From NCBI GenBank assembly GCA_023392645.1, contig JAEVYR010000268.1, positions 1 through 6,562 on the forward strand: a DNA stretch of 6,562 nt, in the 5' to 3' direction. Below are positions 1 through 6,181 of the stretch, piece by piece. The position numbers were made by a program, and so were the translations under genes. Origin of the DNA: Chloroflexota bacterium. GTDB taxonomy: Bacteria; Chloroflexota; Chloroflexia; Thermomicrobiales; UBA6265. The notes beneath the pieces are model-generated. The model did no database searches. It was not told the origin of the DNA and saw only the letters and a list, made by a program, of their open reading frames with translations. Numbering within the stretch: the stretch's first letter is position 1; each line of letters begins with the position of its first letter.

Positions 1-1044
1 CTCCCCCTCCTCCAGCCGGAACATCGCGATATCGGCCGGGGCGCCGACGCCAAGCGTGCCGAAATCGTCCAGCCGAACCGCGCGCGCCGCGTTGACGGTG
101 GCGCAGGCGATCACGTCGGAGATCGACATGCCCAGGTTGATGAACTTGCTGAGCGTCGTCGGCAGGTCGAACATCGGCCCCTGGATCGCCATCTGATGGA
201 TGTCGCTAGAGATGACGTCGGGCGCGATGCCCTGATCGAGCATCGCCTCGGCGACCTCGTAGCTGAACGAGCCGGTGCCGTGGCCGATATCGAGCACGAG
301 GCCCTGGTCCTTGAGTGCCTTGATCTGCGGATCGACCTTGCCGTCGGCGCCGACGATGCGCATGTCCTGCCCGGTGAAACAGTGGGTGAGGATGTCGCCC
401 GGCCGCAGGTACTCGGCCACCTCCTGGAGCGACGGCGGTGAGCCGCCGATGTGCGTCATCAGCGGCAGGTCGACGCGATCGGCCAGCTCGCGCGCCTTCT
501 GCATCGCCAGCATGCCGGTACCGCGTGTGGTCTTGTTGTCGATGCGCGCCTTGATGCCGAGAATGAGGTCGCGGTTGCGCGCGACGATCTCGGCGGCGAG
601 GTCGACATCGAGATAGTCCGGATTGGACAGCTCCCAGGTCGGCGCGACGAGCCCGATCGACGAGAGGTTGAGCAGCGCGTAGATGCGGCTCCGGCTCGGC
701 TCGGCGACGTATTCGCGGAAGCCGGGGAAGGTGTAGCCGCCGGCGCTGCCGACGTCGAGCCAGGTGGTGACGCCGGTGCGGGCGGCGACGGGGTCGGCCT
801 CGATGCCCCAGTAGGTGACGCCCCAGTAGACGTGGGTGTGGAGATCGACCAGGCCGGGGGTGACGTACTGCCCGGCGGCGTCGATGCGGCTGGTCGCCTG
901 GGCGGCGTCGATGTCGTCGCCCACGGCGGCGACCTTGCCGTCGCGGACGGCGACCGAGGTGACGCGGTCGATACCATTGGCGGGGTCGATGACGTGCCCG
1001 CCGGTGATCACGAGATCGTAGGACGGTTCCTGCTGCGCTGTCAT
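1..1044 (-). CDS. COG3964-type metal-dependent amidohydrolase (partial, 3' end outside window)
   Basis: This is a cytoplasmic metallohydrolase of the amidohydrolase superfamily. The 348 residues in the window look like the EF_0837/AHA_3915 branch (COG3964). The studied relatives Atu3266 and Oant2987 hydrolyse acetyl-(R)-mandelate-like esters; the substrate here is unknown. The N-terminal beta-sandwich segment (about residues 8-62) leads into the metal motif DLHTH (H69, H71). The other expected ligands are present: K165 in GIKAR (the usual carboxylated lysine), H198 in LMTHIG, H221 in LTHCF and D281 in SSDIH. The C-terminal sandwich begins near GTLGVGAPADIAMF, so probably only a few tens of residues are missing. 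ATG at 1042-1044 is the only sensible start, and DLVITGGHVID follows it as expected for the family. A GGAGG lies upstream at 1058-1062, but its 13-nt spacing is long. A promoter candidate at 1095-1122 suggests separate transcription from the upstream genes. The family call is firm and the substrate is not. Confidence 0.9.
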   Translation of the reverse strand, partial: MTAQQEPSYDLVITGGHVIDPANGIDRVTSVAVRDGKVAAVGDDIDAAQATSRIDAAGQYVTPGLVDLHTHVYWGVTYWGIEADPVAARTGVTTWLDVGSAGGYTFPGFREYVAEPSRSRIYALLNLSSIGLVAPTWELSNPDYLDVDLAAEIVARNRDLILGIKARIDNKTTRGTGMLAMQKARELADRVDLPLMTHIGGSPPSLQEVAEYLRPGDILTHCFTGQDMRIVGADGKVDPQIKALKDQGLVLDIGHGTGSFSYEVAEAMLDQGIAPDVISSDIHQMAIQGPMFDLPTTLSKFINLGMSISDVIACATVNAARAVRLDDFGTLGVGAPADIAMFRLEEGE

Positions 1045-1094
1045 GGCTGGTGGGGTTCCTCCGGTTCGCGGGTCGATTCGGTTGTGCTGCCGGC

Positions 1095-1122
1095 AGGATA
1101 CCGGACCCTCACGGGATGGCAA
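1095..1122 (-). promoter_or_regulatory. Candidate sigma70-like promoter for the amidohydrolase
   Basis: On the minus strand a TTGCCA box (1117-1122, five of six matches to TTGACA) and a TATCCT box (1095-1100, four of six matches to TATAAT) are separated by 16 bp. Transcription would start near 1088 and give a leader of about 45 nt before the ATG at 1044. The placement, between the inverted repeat at 1162-1235 and the start codon, is what a separate transcription unit would need. It is a sequence match only. Confidence 0.45.
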
Positions 1123-1161
1123 GGGGAACGAGCCTCGCGCTCGCTGAGGACAGGATCGCGT

Positions 1162-1235
1162 CGGTAGCGGCGACTTGCCCGCGCATCCACCATTCGGTCT
1201 CGCCAGGCTTCGCAGCCGTCAAGTCGCCGCTACCG
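1162..1235. repeat. Perfect 16-bp inverted repeat with a structured 42-nt interior
   Basis: Arms at 1162-1177 and 1220-1235 are exact reverse complements (CGGTAGCGGCGACTTG on the plus strand), and the interior is 1178-1219. Read on the minus strand, the interior could form two further small hairpins: GGCT-GCGA-AGCC (1206-1217, a GNRA-type tetraloop) and ACC-GAAT-GGT. The whole could therefore fold as a long stem closing a multi-branch loop. It begins 19 bp beyond the GHL10 stop codon. No T-run follows the stem on the minus strand, so it is not a classic intrinsic terminator. It could be a dispersed palindromic repeat of the REP/MITE type, a 3'-end-stabilising or terminating structure, or an RNA element in its own right. 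A weaker hairpin (1129-1143, 5-bp arms) and a promoter candidate fill the rest of the 210-bp gap at 1045-1254. Confidence 0.7.
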
Positions 1236-1254
1236 GAAGCCCTGAACGGCCACA

Positions 1255-2271
1255 TCATCCCAGCCGCGTGACGACCTCGCGGACAACATCCCAGCGATCG
1301 TTTTCGGCGATGAGGCGAGCGGAATACCACGCGACACCGGCGATCGGCCGGTCGGCGAAAGTTTCCGCCTGCTCGATCAGCATCGACGGCTCGTGCTCGG
1401 CGTAGAGCGCCACCCAGCACGACCGATCCGGCAGCGCGTCGAGATGCTGCCCGGTGAGCCTCGCCCAGTCCCACGACTCCCCGGGCCGAATCGTCGTGTA
1501 CACCATCGGCATGACGTCGGTGCACAGCCCCTGCTCGACCCACGCCCAGCCGTCCTGGCCGTAGGTGGCGATGTGATCGGGCTCGCCACCGGTCCTGGCC
1601 CCGTAGTCGGGCATGATCGACGCCGAGACGCTCATGTCGGCCGGGGCCCGGTCGCGCACGGCGGCGACGAGGGCGGTGATGCCGTCCGCGTCGCGCGTTC
1701 CGTCACCGGGATCGAACCAGCCAGCGGTGGGATAGCGAATGCGGTCGAGATGAATGCCGGCGAGCGGGTAGCGGTTGACCAGCTCCGACGTCATCGTCTG
1801 CAACTCGCGCACGACATCGATATGCCGCGCCGAGACCCAGACGTAGTCGGTGTCGTTCGGGCAGGGCATCGGGTCGCCCCGGTCGTCAACCAGCACGGCG
1901 TCCGGGTGCCGAATCATCAGGTGATCCGGAAAGCCGGGCAGCGACGGCTCCAGGTTGGCGCACACCTCGCGCGAGCCCGCCGGCCAGCCGCTCAGAGCGT
2001 TGACCCATGCGTGGACCGCTACCCCATCGTGCCTGCCGGCGAGATCGCAAACGACGTCCAGCGGATCCCACTTCGGCATCCAGCCGAGCCGCCCGGCGAT
2101 CTTCGCCGACGCCGGCGCCACTTCGCTGCGATACAGCGCATCCCCGGCGCCCCGAACCTGCATCAGCAGATCGGTGATGCCGAGCTTGATTGCTCGCGTC
2201 ACGATGGCGGTCAGGTCGGCTTCGGTCTCCCAATCGAATCGGGTGATCCAGAGTGCATGGCGCATCGTCAC
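1255..2271 (-). CDS. GHL10-type (DUF187/PF02638) glycoside-hydrolase-like protein
   Basis: This 338-residue protein looks like a single, nearly complete GHL10 TIM-barrel domain. The characterised relative is E. coli DigH (YngK), which hydrolyses denuded peptidoglycan glycan strands; the substrate here is unknown. Family-like motifs appear in order: HALWITRFDW (5-14), QVRGAGDALYRSEVAP (38-53), WDPLDVV (68-74), VAVHAWVNAL (84-93), VDDRGDPMP (128-136), WVSARHIDVVRE (145-156), the hallmark GIHLDRIRYP (172-181) and DVMPMVY (252-258). H174 and D176 are the likeliest functional residues by analogy. No signal peptide or lipobox is visible because the barrel begins at about residue 5, whereas many relatives are exported. 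The GTG start at 2269-2271 overlaps the upstream stop as GTGA. An ATG two codons in (2263-2265) would give 336 residues. Both starts point to translational coupling with the upstream arylsulfotransferase gene. The family call is firm. Confidence 0.87.
   Translation of the reverse strand: MTMRHALWITRFDWETEADLTAIVTRAIKLGITDLLMQVRGAGDALYRSEVAPASAKIAGRLGWMPKWDPLDVVCDLAGRHDGVAVHAWVNALSGWPAGSREVCANLEPSLPGFPDHLMIRHPDAVLVDDRGDPMPCPNDTDYVWVSARHIDVVRELQTMTSELVNRYPLAGIHLDRIRYPTAGWFDPGDGTRDADGITALVAAVRDRAPADMSVSASIMPDYGARTGGEPDHIATYGQDGWAWVEQGLCTDVMPMVYTTIRPGESWDWARLTGQHLDALPDRSCWVALYAEHEPSMLIEQAETFADRPIAGVAWYSARLIAENDRWDVVREVVTRLG
2268..2271 (-). promoter_or_regulatory. Four-base GTGA start/stop overlap (translational coupling)
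   Basis: On the minus strand the sequence reads ATGTGACGATG. The TGA at 2268-2270 ends arylsulfotransferase B and the GTG at 2269-2271 can start the GHL10 gene. If the ATG at 2263-2265 is used instead, the gap is two bases. The Shine-Dalgarno region ahead of the GHL10 gene is weak, which fits start by a reinitiating ribosome. Confidence 0.7.
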
Positions 2272-4115
2272 ATCTCGATCGGCTCGGACGCGCCGAGAAT
2301 GTTGCCGTTCGCGCCCAGCGCCTCAACGGCGATGTACGGGTCGCTGGTGGTCACCTCGATCGCCGTCTCGAACCCGGCGCGTGGCGCGGACCCCGCCGCG
2401 AAGAGCTGGGTCGGTGTCGCGCCGGCCAGCACCCGCCAGCTCGCGACCTCGGTCGCGCCATTCCAGCTGGCGTAGGCGGTCACCGTGCCATCGAGCGCGA
2501 TTGCAGCGGCCACGGCGGGACGCTCGGCCGGCTCACCGACCCAGGGCATGCGATAGGCGCGGTAGGAATTTCCGCCATGTGGGTACCGGCAATTGAAGAT
2601 CAGTTCTCCGGCGTCGCTGAACTCCGAAAAGACCGGCGCGCTTCCCCACCCGATGAAGCGGTTCCCGTTGGGGAGCGTCTGCATGTTGCCCTGGCTGACC
2701 GAGAGAATCCCGGTCGGGTGAATGTACTCCTGCATCAGGGTGGCGGTCATCGCCTCCTCGTCGATCGACAGCACCAGCCCGCGCGACGCCACGGTGCCAT
2801 CGAGCTTCTGGTTGTTCTCGGCGTTGTCGAAGAGGGTCAACACGCCATCCTCGAACAGGATGGCATCGTGCTGCCAGGCGAATTCGGTGCCCGGACCCAT
2901 CCCGAAGTCGCTTTGCTTGCCGTTCAGCCGCCACACCAGCTCGCCGGTCGGGTAACCGATCTTGTAGATGCCGAAGGAGTGACGCGCCGAGATGATCAGG
3001 TCGCCGTCGGGCGCTTCGGTGACCGAGTTGAGGTGGAAGTAATCGAACGGGTCGTTGAACACCACACCGGCCCCACTGGGGTCGTAGGTCCGCATCGACT
3101 CCTCGACCCCGATGTGGTCGAGCGAGTGCCACTCGAACAGCACGCGGCCCGTTTCGACCTCGAGCTCCTGCACGATGTTGTCAATCACCCGCGCGTATCG
3201 CGACCCGCCGACCGGCGAGAGATCCCACTCCACGGGGTGGTAGAGGATCACCAGGGCCGTGTCCCGGTCGGTCAGGCGGAACTCGTGCACGTCGCCGCCC
3301 GGAAACCCGTTGCCGACCTGGAGCTCGACCAGCGGCTGGTAGGACGTATCGGCGATGACGTAGTGGGCAAACGCATACCCAATCGGCGCGGCTCCCTCGA
3401 TCCAGGTGAGCACCGGCTCGCCGCGGTACTCCTGGACACGAAGGTCACAGATCGATTCGATGGCGGTATCGGGCGGCTGGAACCAGATGTACTCGCCCTC
3501 GTCATCGAGGATCGTGAGCCCGATCTGCCCGTTCGGCACGTTGGAGGTGAGGAACACATAGCCGTCCGCCGTCCCGTTGGCGGGCGTCGTGACATCCATG
3601 ACGGGTGGCAGCAGGTCGGGTCGCGATTTGAACGTGAGCGGTGCCAATTCCGGATCGTCGGTCACGCGGCTTTCGGGCGCCGGCGTGAGGTCGGCGGGCC
3701 GGACGACCCCGAAGGTGTGGGCGCCACCCTTGCCGCCGAGCGGAATCCCCGCCGTGACGGTCACGATCTCGCCCGGGTCGAACCGCGCATCCGGCAGGAA
3801 GCTCACGCCGTTCCCATCCGCGTGGGCCCGCATCACGCCGGAATGGCCGCCGCTCTGCGACGCGACCACAGTCACCGGGCCGAGGGCTTCTGGCGTCACG
3901 CCGCGAAAACTGATTTCGGTCGCTGGCGAGGCGGTCCAGGTGTCCCGCGACGGAAAAATCGCGATGTCGGTCCGCAACTGCGCGGCCGACCATGACGGAC
4001 TCGCCAGCGTTGCCGCTCCCGCCAAGGCGGCGCCGAGCAACGCCCGCCTGCTGGCACGCGGCCCGGAATGCTCGCCATCGACAGCCATTCCGGCTGGCGT
4101 CTCCGTGGATGTCAT
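2268..4115 (-). CDS. Tat-exported arylsulfotransferase-family protein B
   Basis: This 615-residue protein belongs to the PAPS-independent arylsulfotransferase group (PF05935/PF14269). These enzymes move a sulfuryl group from a phenolic sulfate to a phenol outside the cytoplasm. A twin-arginine signal is visible: ASRRALLGAAL (21-31), a hydrophobic stretch, and a probable cleavage after SAA (43-45). An Ig-like domain (about 60-140, with SQSGGHSG and FDPGE) precedes a beta-propeller-like region (about 175-530). A small C-terminal domain contains YASWNGATEVASWRVLAG (548-565). Candidate catalytic residues are H277 (GDVHEF), H361 and N363 (HLN), R378 (ARH) and H416 (WQHD), by analogy with E. coli AssT. 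The reading frame stays open to 4412, but that extension runs into the upstream gene. The ATG at 4113-4115 has a strong ribosome binding site and puts the Tat signal at the N-terminus. It has two cysteines, C223 and C509. It is a paralogue of the gene at 4198-6075 and is coupled to the GHL10 gene. Confidence 0.88.
   Translation of the reverse strand: MTSTETPAGMAVDGEHSGPRASRRALLGAALAGAATLASPSWSAAQLRTDIAIFPSRDTWTASPATEISFRGVTPEALGPVTVVASQSGGHSGVMRAHADGNGVSFLPDARFDPGEIVTVTAGIPLGGKGGAHTFGVVRPADLTPAPESRVTDDPELAPLTFKSRPDLLPPVMDVTTPANGTADGYVFLTSNVPNGQIGLTILDDEGEYIWFQPPDTAIESICDLRVQEYRGEPVLTWIEGAAPIGYAFAHYVIADTSYQPLVELQVGNGFPGGDVHEFRLTDRDTALVILYHPVEWDLSPVGGSRYARVIDNIVQELEVETGRVLFEWHSLDHIGVEESMRTYDPSGAGVVFNDPFDYFHLNSVTEAPDGDLIISARHSFGIYKIGYPTGELVWRLNGKQSDFGMGPGTEFAWQHDAILFEDGVLTLFDNAENNQKLDGTVASRGLVLSIDEEAMTATLMQEYIHPTGILSVSQGNMQTLPNGNRFIGWGSAPVFSEFSDAGELIFNCRYPHGGNSYRAYRMPWVGEPAERPAVAAAIALDGTVTAYASWNGATEVASWRVLAGATPTQLFAAGSAPRAGFETAIEVTTSDPYIAVEALGANGNILGASEPIEM
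2420..2450. repeat. 31-bp identical segment shared by the two arylsulfotransferase genes (copy 1)
   Basis: This segment matches 4359-4389 base for base. In both genes it encodes EVASWRVLAG of the C-terminal domain. It marks the tandem duplication and could serve as a site for recombination or gene conversion. A second identical patch of 26 bp is at 3409-3434 and 5339-5364, encoding QEYRGEPVL. Confidence 0.85.
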
Positions 4116-4122
4116 CAATTTG

Positions 4123-4131
4123 TCCCTTCCC
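4123..4131 (-). promoter_or_regulatory. Ribosome binding site that fixes the start of arylsulfotransferase B
   Basis: The minus strand reads GGGAAGGGA here, followed by 7 nt and then the ATG at 4115. This purine tract decides in favour of the 615-residue start over upstream in-frame codons that would overlap arylsulfotransferase A. The rest of the 82-bp gap (4116-4197) shows only a tiny 4-bp hairpin (4136-4147) and no convincing terminator or promoter, so read-through from the upstream gene is likely. Confidence 0.7.
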
Positions 4132-4197
4132 TGCCCCGACCGTTCGGAGCGATGCAATTGTGTGCAGCGACGGGGTGCCGTTCGCTCGCGAAGCCGA

Positions 4198-6075
4198 TTA
4201 TGACGGACCAGGCTGGAACGCCTCCGACGCGCCAAGAATCGCGCCGCCTGAATCGAGCGCCTCGACGGCGAGCCACGGCATGTCGGAGACGACCTCGATG
4301 GCGGTCTCGAACCCCGAGCGTGGCGCCGACCCGACCTCGGCCAGGTCGGATGGGTCAACGCCGGCCAGCACCCGCCAGCTCGCGACCTCCGTCGCGCCGT
4401 TCCAGCTCGCATAGACCGTCACAGTACCGTCCGCGCCGGCTTCCGCGACCGCCACCGGTGAATCGGTTGGCTGGCCGCTCCACGGAAAGCGGTAGGCTCG
4501 GTAGGAGTTTCCGCCCTCGGGAAAGCGGCCGTTGAAGATCATCTCGCCGTCCGGCGCGAACTCGGAGAAATCAGGGGCGCTGCCCCACCCGATGAAGACG
4601 TTGCCGTTGGGCAGGGTCTGCATGTTCGCCTGGCTTCGCGCAAGGACCCGCTCGGGGTGGATGTACTCCCGCGCGACCGTGGCCGTCATCGCCTCCATGT
4701 CGAGATCGAGCACCAACCCGCGCGACCACGATTCCTTGCCTTCCGGCGGATTCACCTCGTGGTTGTCGAACAGCGTCAGCTCACCGTTGGCGTGCAAATG
4801 CGCGTCGTGCTGCCAGTTGAACTTCGCATCCTCAGACATGGTGAAATCGCTGCGCTTGCCATGGAGCTGCCAGACGATCTCGCCCGAATGGCGGTCCACC
4901 TTGTAGATCGCGGCGGTGTGGCGCAGGGAAAGGATCAGGTCGCCATCCGGCGCGATCGAGATCGCGTTCATGTGGACGTAGTCGGAAGGACGGTTCGGAT
5001 CGGCACCCGGAATCGCGATGTAGGAGTCCTCGACGCCGATGTGGTCGAGCGCATGCCATTCGAAGAGCACCCTGCCCGTTTCGACCTCGATCTCCTGGAC
5101 GATGCCGTCGACCGCGCCGCCGTACATCGATCCGCCGGCTGGCGTCATGTCCCAATCGACCGCCTGATAGAGGATGATGAACGCGGTTCCCTCCGGCGTC
5201 AGCAGGAACTCGTGAACGTCGCCGCCGCTGGTGAACCCGTTGCCCGCCTGGACCTGGGCGACCGTTTCGTAGGACGTGTCGGCAATTACGAAGTGTCCCT
5301 GGCCAAATCCTCCGCCCGTGGTGGCGGTGGACCACGTCAGCACCGGCTCGCCGCGGTACTCCTGCACCCGGAAGTCATGGTGCTCCCAGTCGGTCACCGC
5401 TGGCGGCTGATACCAGACGATGTCGCCGTCGTTGTCGAGGATCATCAGGCCGAACTGGCCATCCTCAACTTTGGACGCGAGGAAGACCAATCCCTCCGCC
5501 GTGCCCTGCGCAGGCGTCGTGATCTCCATCGGCGGCGGGTTGAGATCGGGTCGGGTGCGAAACGTCTGTGGCGGCACGGCGGGCGCGTCGGTCGTGAGAC
5601 CCGACCGGGTCCGCATCAGGGGCGAGGGCCGCACCACATCGAAGACGAGCTCACCGGCGCCGATCTCGGTCAGGGGCACATCGGCCCGCACGGTAACCCG
5701 CTCGCCCGGCTCGAAGGCCGAATCGGGAACGTAGCTGGTCCCGTTCCCGTCCGCGTGAGGAGCCATGATGCCGGCATGCCCGCCACTGAGCGCCCCGGTG
5801 ACATACACCGGACCGAGCGCATCCTCCGTGATGCCGCGGAAGCTGATCTCGGTGAACGGCGAGGCCGTACGCGTGCCGTGCGGGGGATAGGTATGTGGGA
5901 GCACGCGATCCCCCGCCACGGGCGTCTGACGGGCAGCGGCCTGCATCGGCTGGTTTCCGATGGCCAGGCCCAGCGCGCCGGCGGCCACCGCTTCCAGCAA
6001 TGCGCGCCGCGTCGTGCTCGCGGAAACGCGATCGAAAGTCCGGGCCCCTGGTAATGCTCGTTCGGCTCGCCGCAT
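4198..6075 (-). CDS. Tat-exported arylsulfotransferase-family protein A
   Basis: This 625-residue protein is the paralogue of the gene at 2268-4115 and has the same layout: a Tat signal (STTRRALLEAV at 20-30, probable cleavage after AAA at 46-48), an Ig-like N-terminal domain (about 70-150, with ALSGGHAG and FEPGE), a beta-propeller-like arylsulfotransferase region (about 185-535) and a C-terminal domain containing YASWNGATEVASWRVLAG (555-572). All candidate active-site positions are kept: H288 (GDVHEF), H368 and N370 (HMN), R385 (LRH) and H423 (WQHD). The expected role is extracytoplasmic sulfuryl transfer between phenolic compounds. The protein contains no cysteine at all, so it cannot use the disulfide that E. 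coli AssT obtains from DsbL, and no dsbL or dsbI gene is in the window. The ATG at 6073-6075 has GGGAGAG 7 nt upstream. The upstream neighbour is an unrelated ABC ATPase, 77 bp away. The family is clear and the substrates are unknown. Confidence 0.88.
   Translation of the reverse strand: MRRAERALPGARTFDRVSASTTRRALLEAVAAGALGLAIGNQPMQAAARQTPVAGDRVLPHTYPPHGTRTASPFTEISFRGITEDALGPVYVTGALSGGHAGIMAPHADGNGTSYVPDSAFEPGERVTVRADVPLTEIGAGELVFDVVRPSPLMRTRSGLTTDAPAVPPQTFRTRPDLNPPPMEITTPAQGTAEGLVFLASKVEDGQFGLMILDNDGDIVWYQPPAVTDWEHHDFRVQEYRGEPVLTWSTATTGGGFGQGHFVIADTSYETVAQVQAGNGFTSGGDVHEFLLTPEGTAFIILYQAVDWDMTPAGGSMYGGAVDGIVQEIEVETGRVLFEWHALDHIGVEDSYIAIPGADPNRPSDYVHMNAISIAPDGDLILSLRHTAAIYKVDRHSGEIVWQLHGKRSDFTMSEDAKFNWQHDAHLHANGELTLFDNHEVNPPEGKESWSRGLVLDLDMEAMTATVAREYIHPERVLARSQANMQTLPNGNVFIGWGSAPDFSEFAPDGEMIFNGRFPEGGNSYRAYRFPWSGQPTDSPVAVAEAGADGTVTVYASWNGATEVASWRVLAGVDPSDLAEVGSAPRSGFETAIEVVSDMPWLAVEALDSGGAILGASEAFQPGPS
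4359..4389. repeat. 31-bp identical segment shared by the two arylsulfotransferase genes (copy 2)
   Basis: Exact partner of 2420-2450, in the same reading phase of the paralogous gene. The flanking bases differ at both ends, so it is a conserved island inside otherwise diverged paralogues and not the edge of a recent duplication. Confidence 0.85.
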
Positions 6076-6082
6076 GGCTGAT

Positions 6083-6089
6083 CTCTCCC
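6083..6089 (-). promoter_or_regulatory. Ribosome binding site of arylsulfotransferase A
   Basis: GGGAGAG on the minus strand, 7 nt before the ATG at 6075. It supports that start. An ATG at 6095-6097 is in a different frame and is not used. Confidence 0.65.
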
Positions 6090-6103
6090 GCGGTCATGGC
6101 CCG

Positions 6104-6131
6104 CCAATAATGGGAAATCCATTTCGACCAA
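6104..6131 (-). promoter_or_regulatory. Weak promoter candidate before arylsulfotransferase A
   Basis: The minus strand has TTGGTC (6126-6131) and TATTGG (6104-6109) separated by 16 bp, inside a locally AT-rich pocket in otherwise GC-rich DNA, about 30 bp before the start codon. The -10 match is poor. The main support is the change in base composition and the GC-rich inverted repeat just upstream. Confidence 0.25.
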
Positions 6132-6139
6132 GGGTACCA

Positions 6140-6181
6140 GCCCGGGCGGCGGTCACACCGGGCGGCTCTCCGCGCCCGGGC
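6140..6181 (-). terminator. GC-rich inverted repeat over the ABC ATPase stop codon, possible terminator
   Basis: Nine-base arms at 6140-6148 and 6173-6181 (GCCCGGGCG and its reverse complement) flank a 24-nt interior that includes the TGA stop at 6153-6155. CCGGGCGG occurs three times here as a direct repeat (6142, 6158 and 6176). No T-run follows on the minus strand, so intrinsic termination is uncertain, but the stem could slow or end transcription between the ABC gene and arylsulfotransferase A. Confidence 0.3.

Noticed and set aside
1129..1143. Small hairpin CGAGC-loop-GCTCG before the amidohydrolase
   Set aside because: Only five base pairs and no clean T-run, so it is not convincing as a terminator.
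1178..1196. T-box-like sequence on the minus strand (AATGGTGGATGCGCGGG, near the AGGGTGGNACCGCG core)
   Set aside because: Two core positions after TGGN differ from the consensus, there is no stem I or specifier loop, no T-run terminator follows, and the downstream gene is not an amino-acid or aminoacyl-tRNA gene. It is kept only as part of the inverted-repeat element.
451..2475. Plus-strand open frames opposite the amidohydrolase and GHL10 genes (451-1167 and 1393-2475)
   Set aside because: Both are shadows of well-supported minus-strand genes and carry no family signature.
2253..3995. Long open frame (580 codons) on the plus strand opposite arylsulfotransferase B
   Set aside because: It lies wholly antisense to a clear protein family, has an Arg/Asp/His-rich composition with no recognisable motif, and is the kind of spurious frame that GC-rich coding DNA produces.
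4136..4147. Four-base-pair hairpin (CCGA/TCGG) just upstream of the arylsulfotransferase B ribosome binding site
   Set aside because: Too short to distinguish from chance in GC-rich DNA.
4116..4412. N-terminal extension of arylsulfotransferase B (99 more in-frame codons)
   Set aside because: It would overlap the end of arylsulfotransferase A, is Arg-rich and low in complexity, and would bury the Tat signal. The ATG at 4115 has a strong ribosome binding site.
4657..6054. Long open frame (465 codons) on the plus strand opposite arylsulfotransferase A
   Set aside because: Same reason: it mirrors the antisense frame of the paralogue, has no domain and no convincing ribosome binding site.
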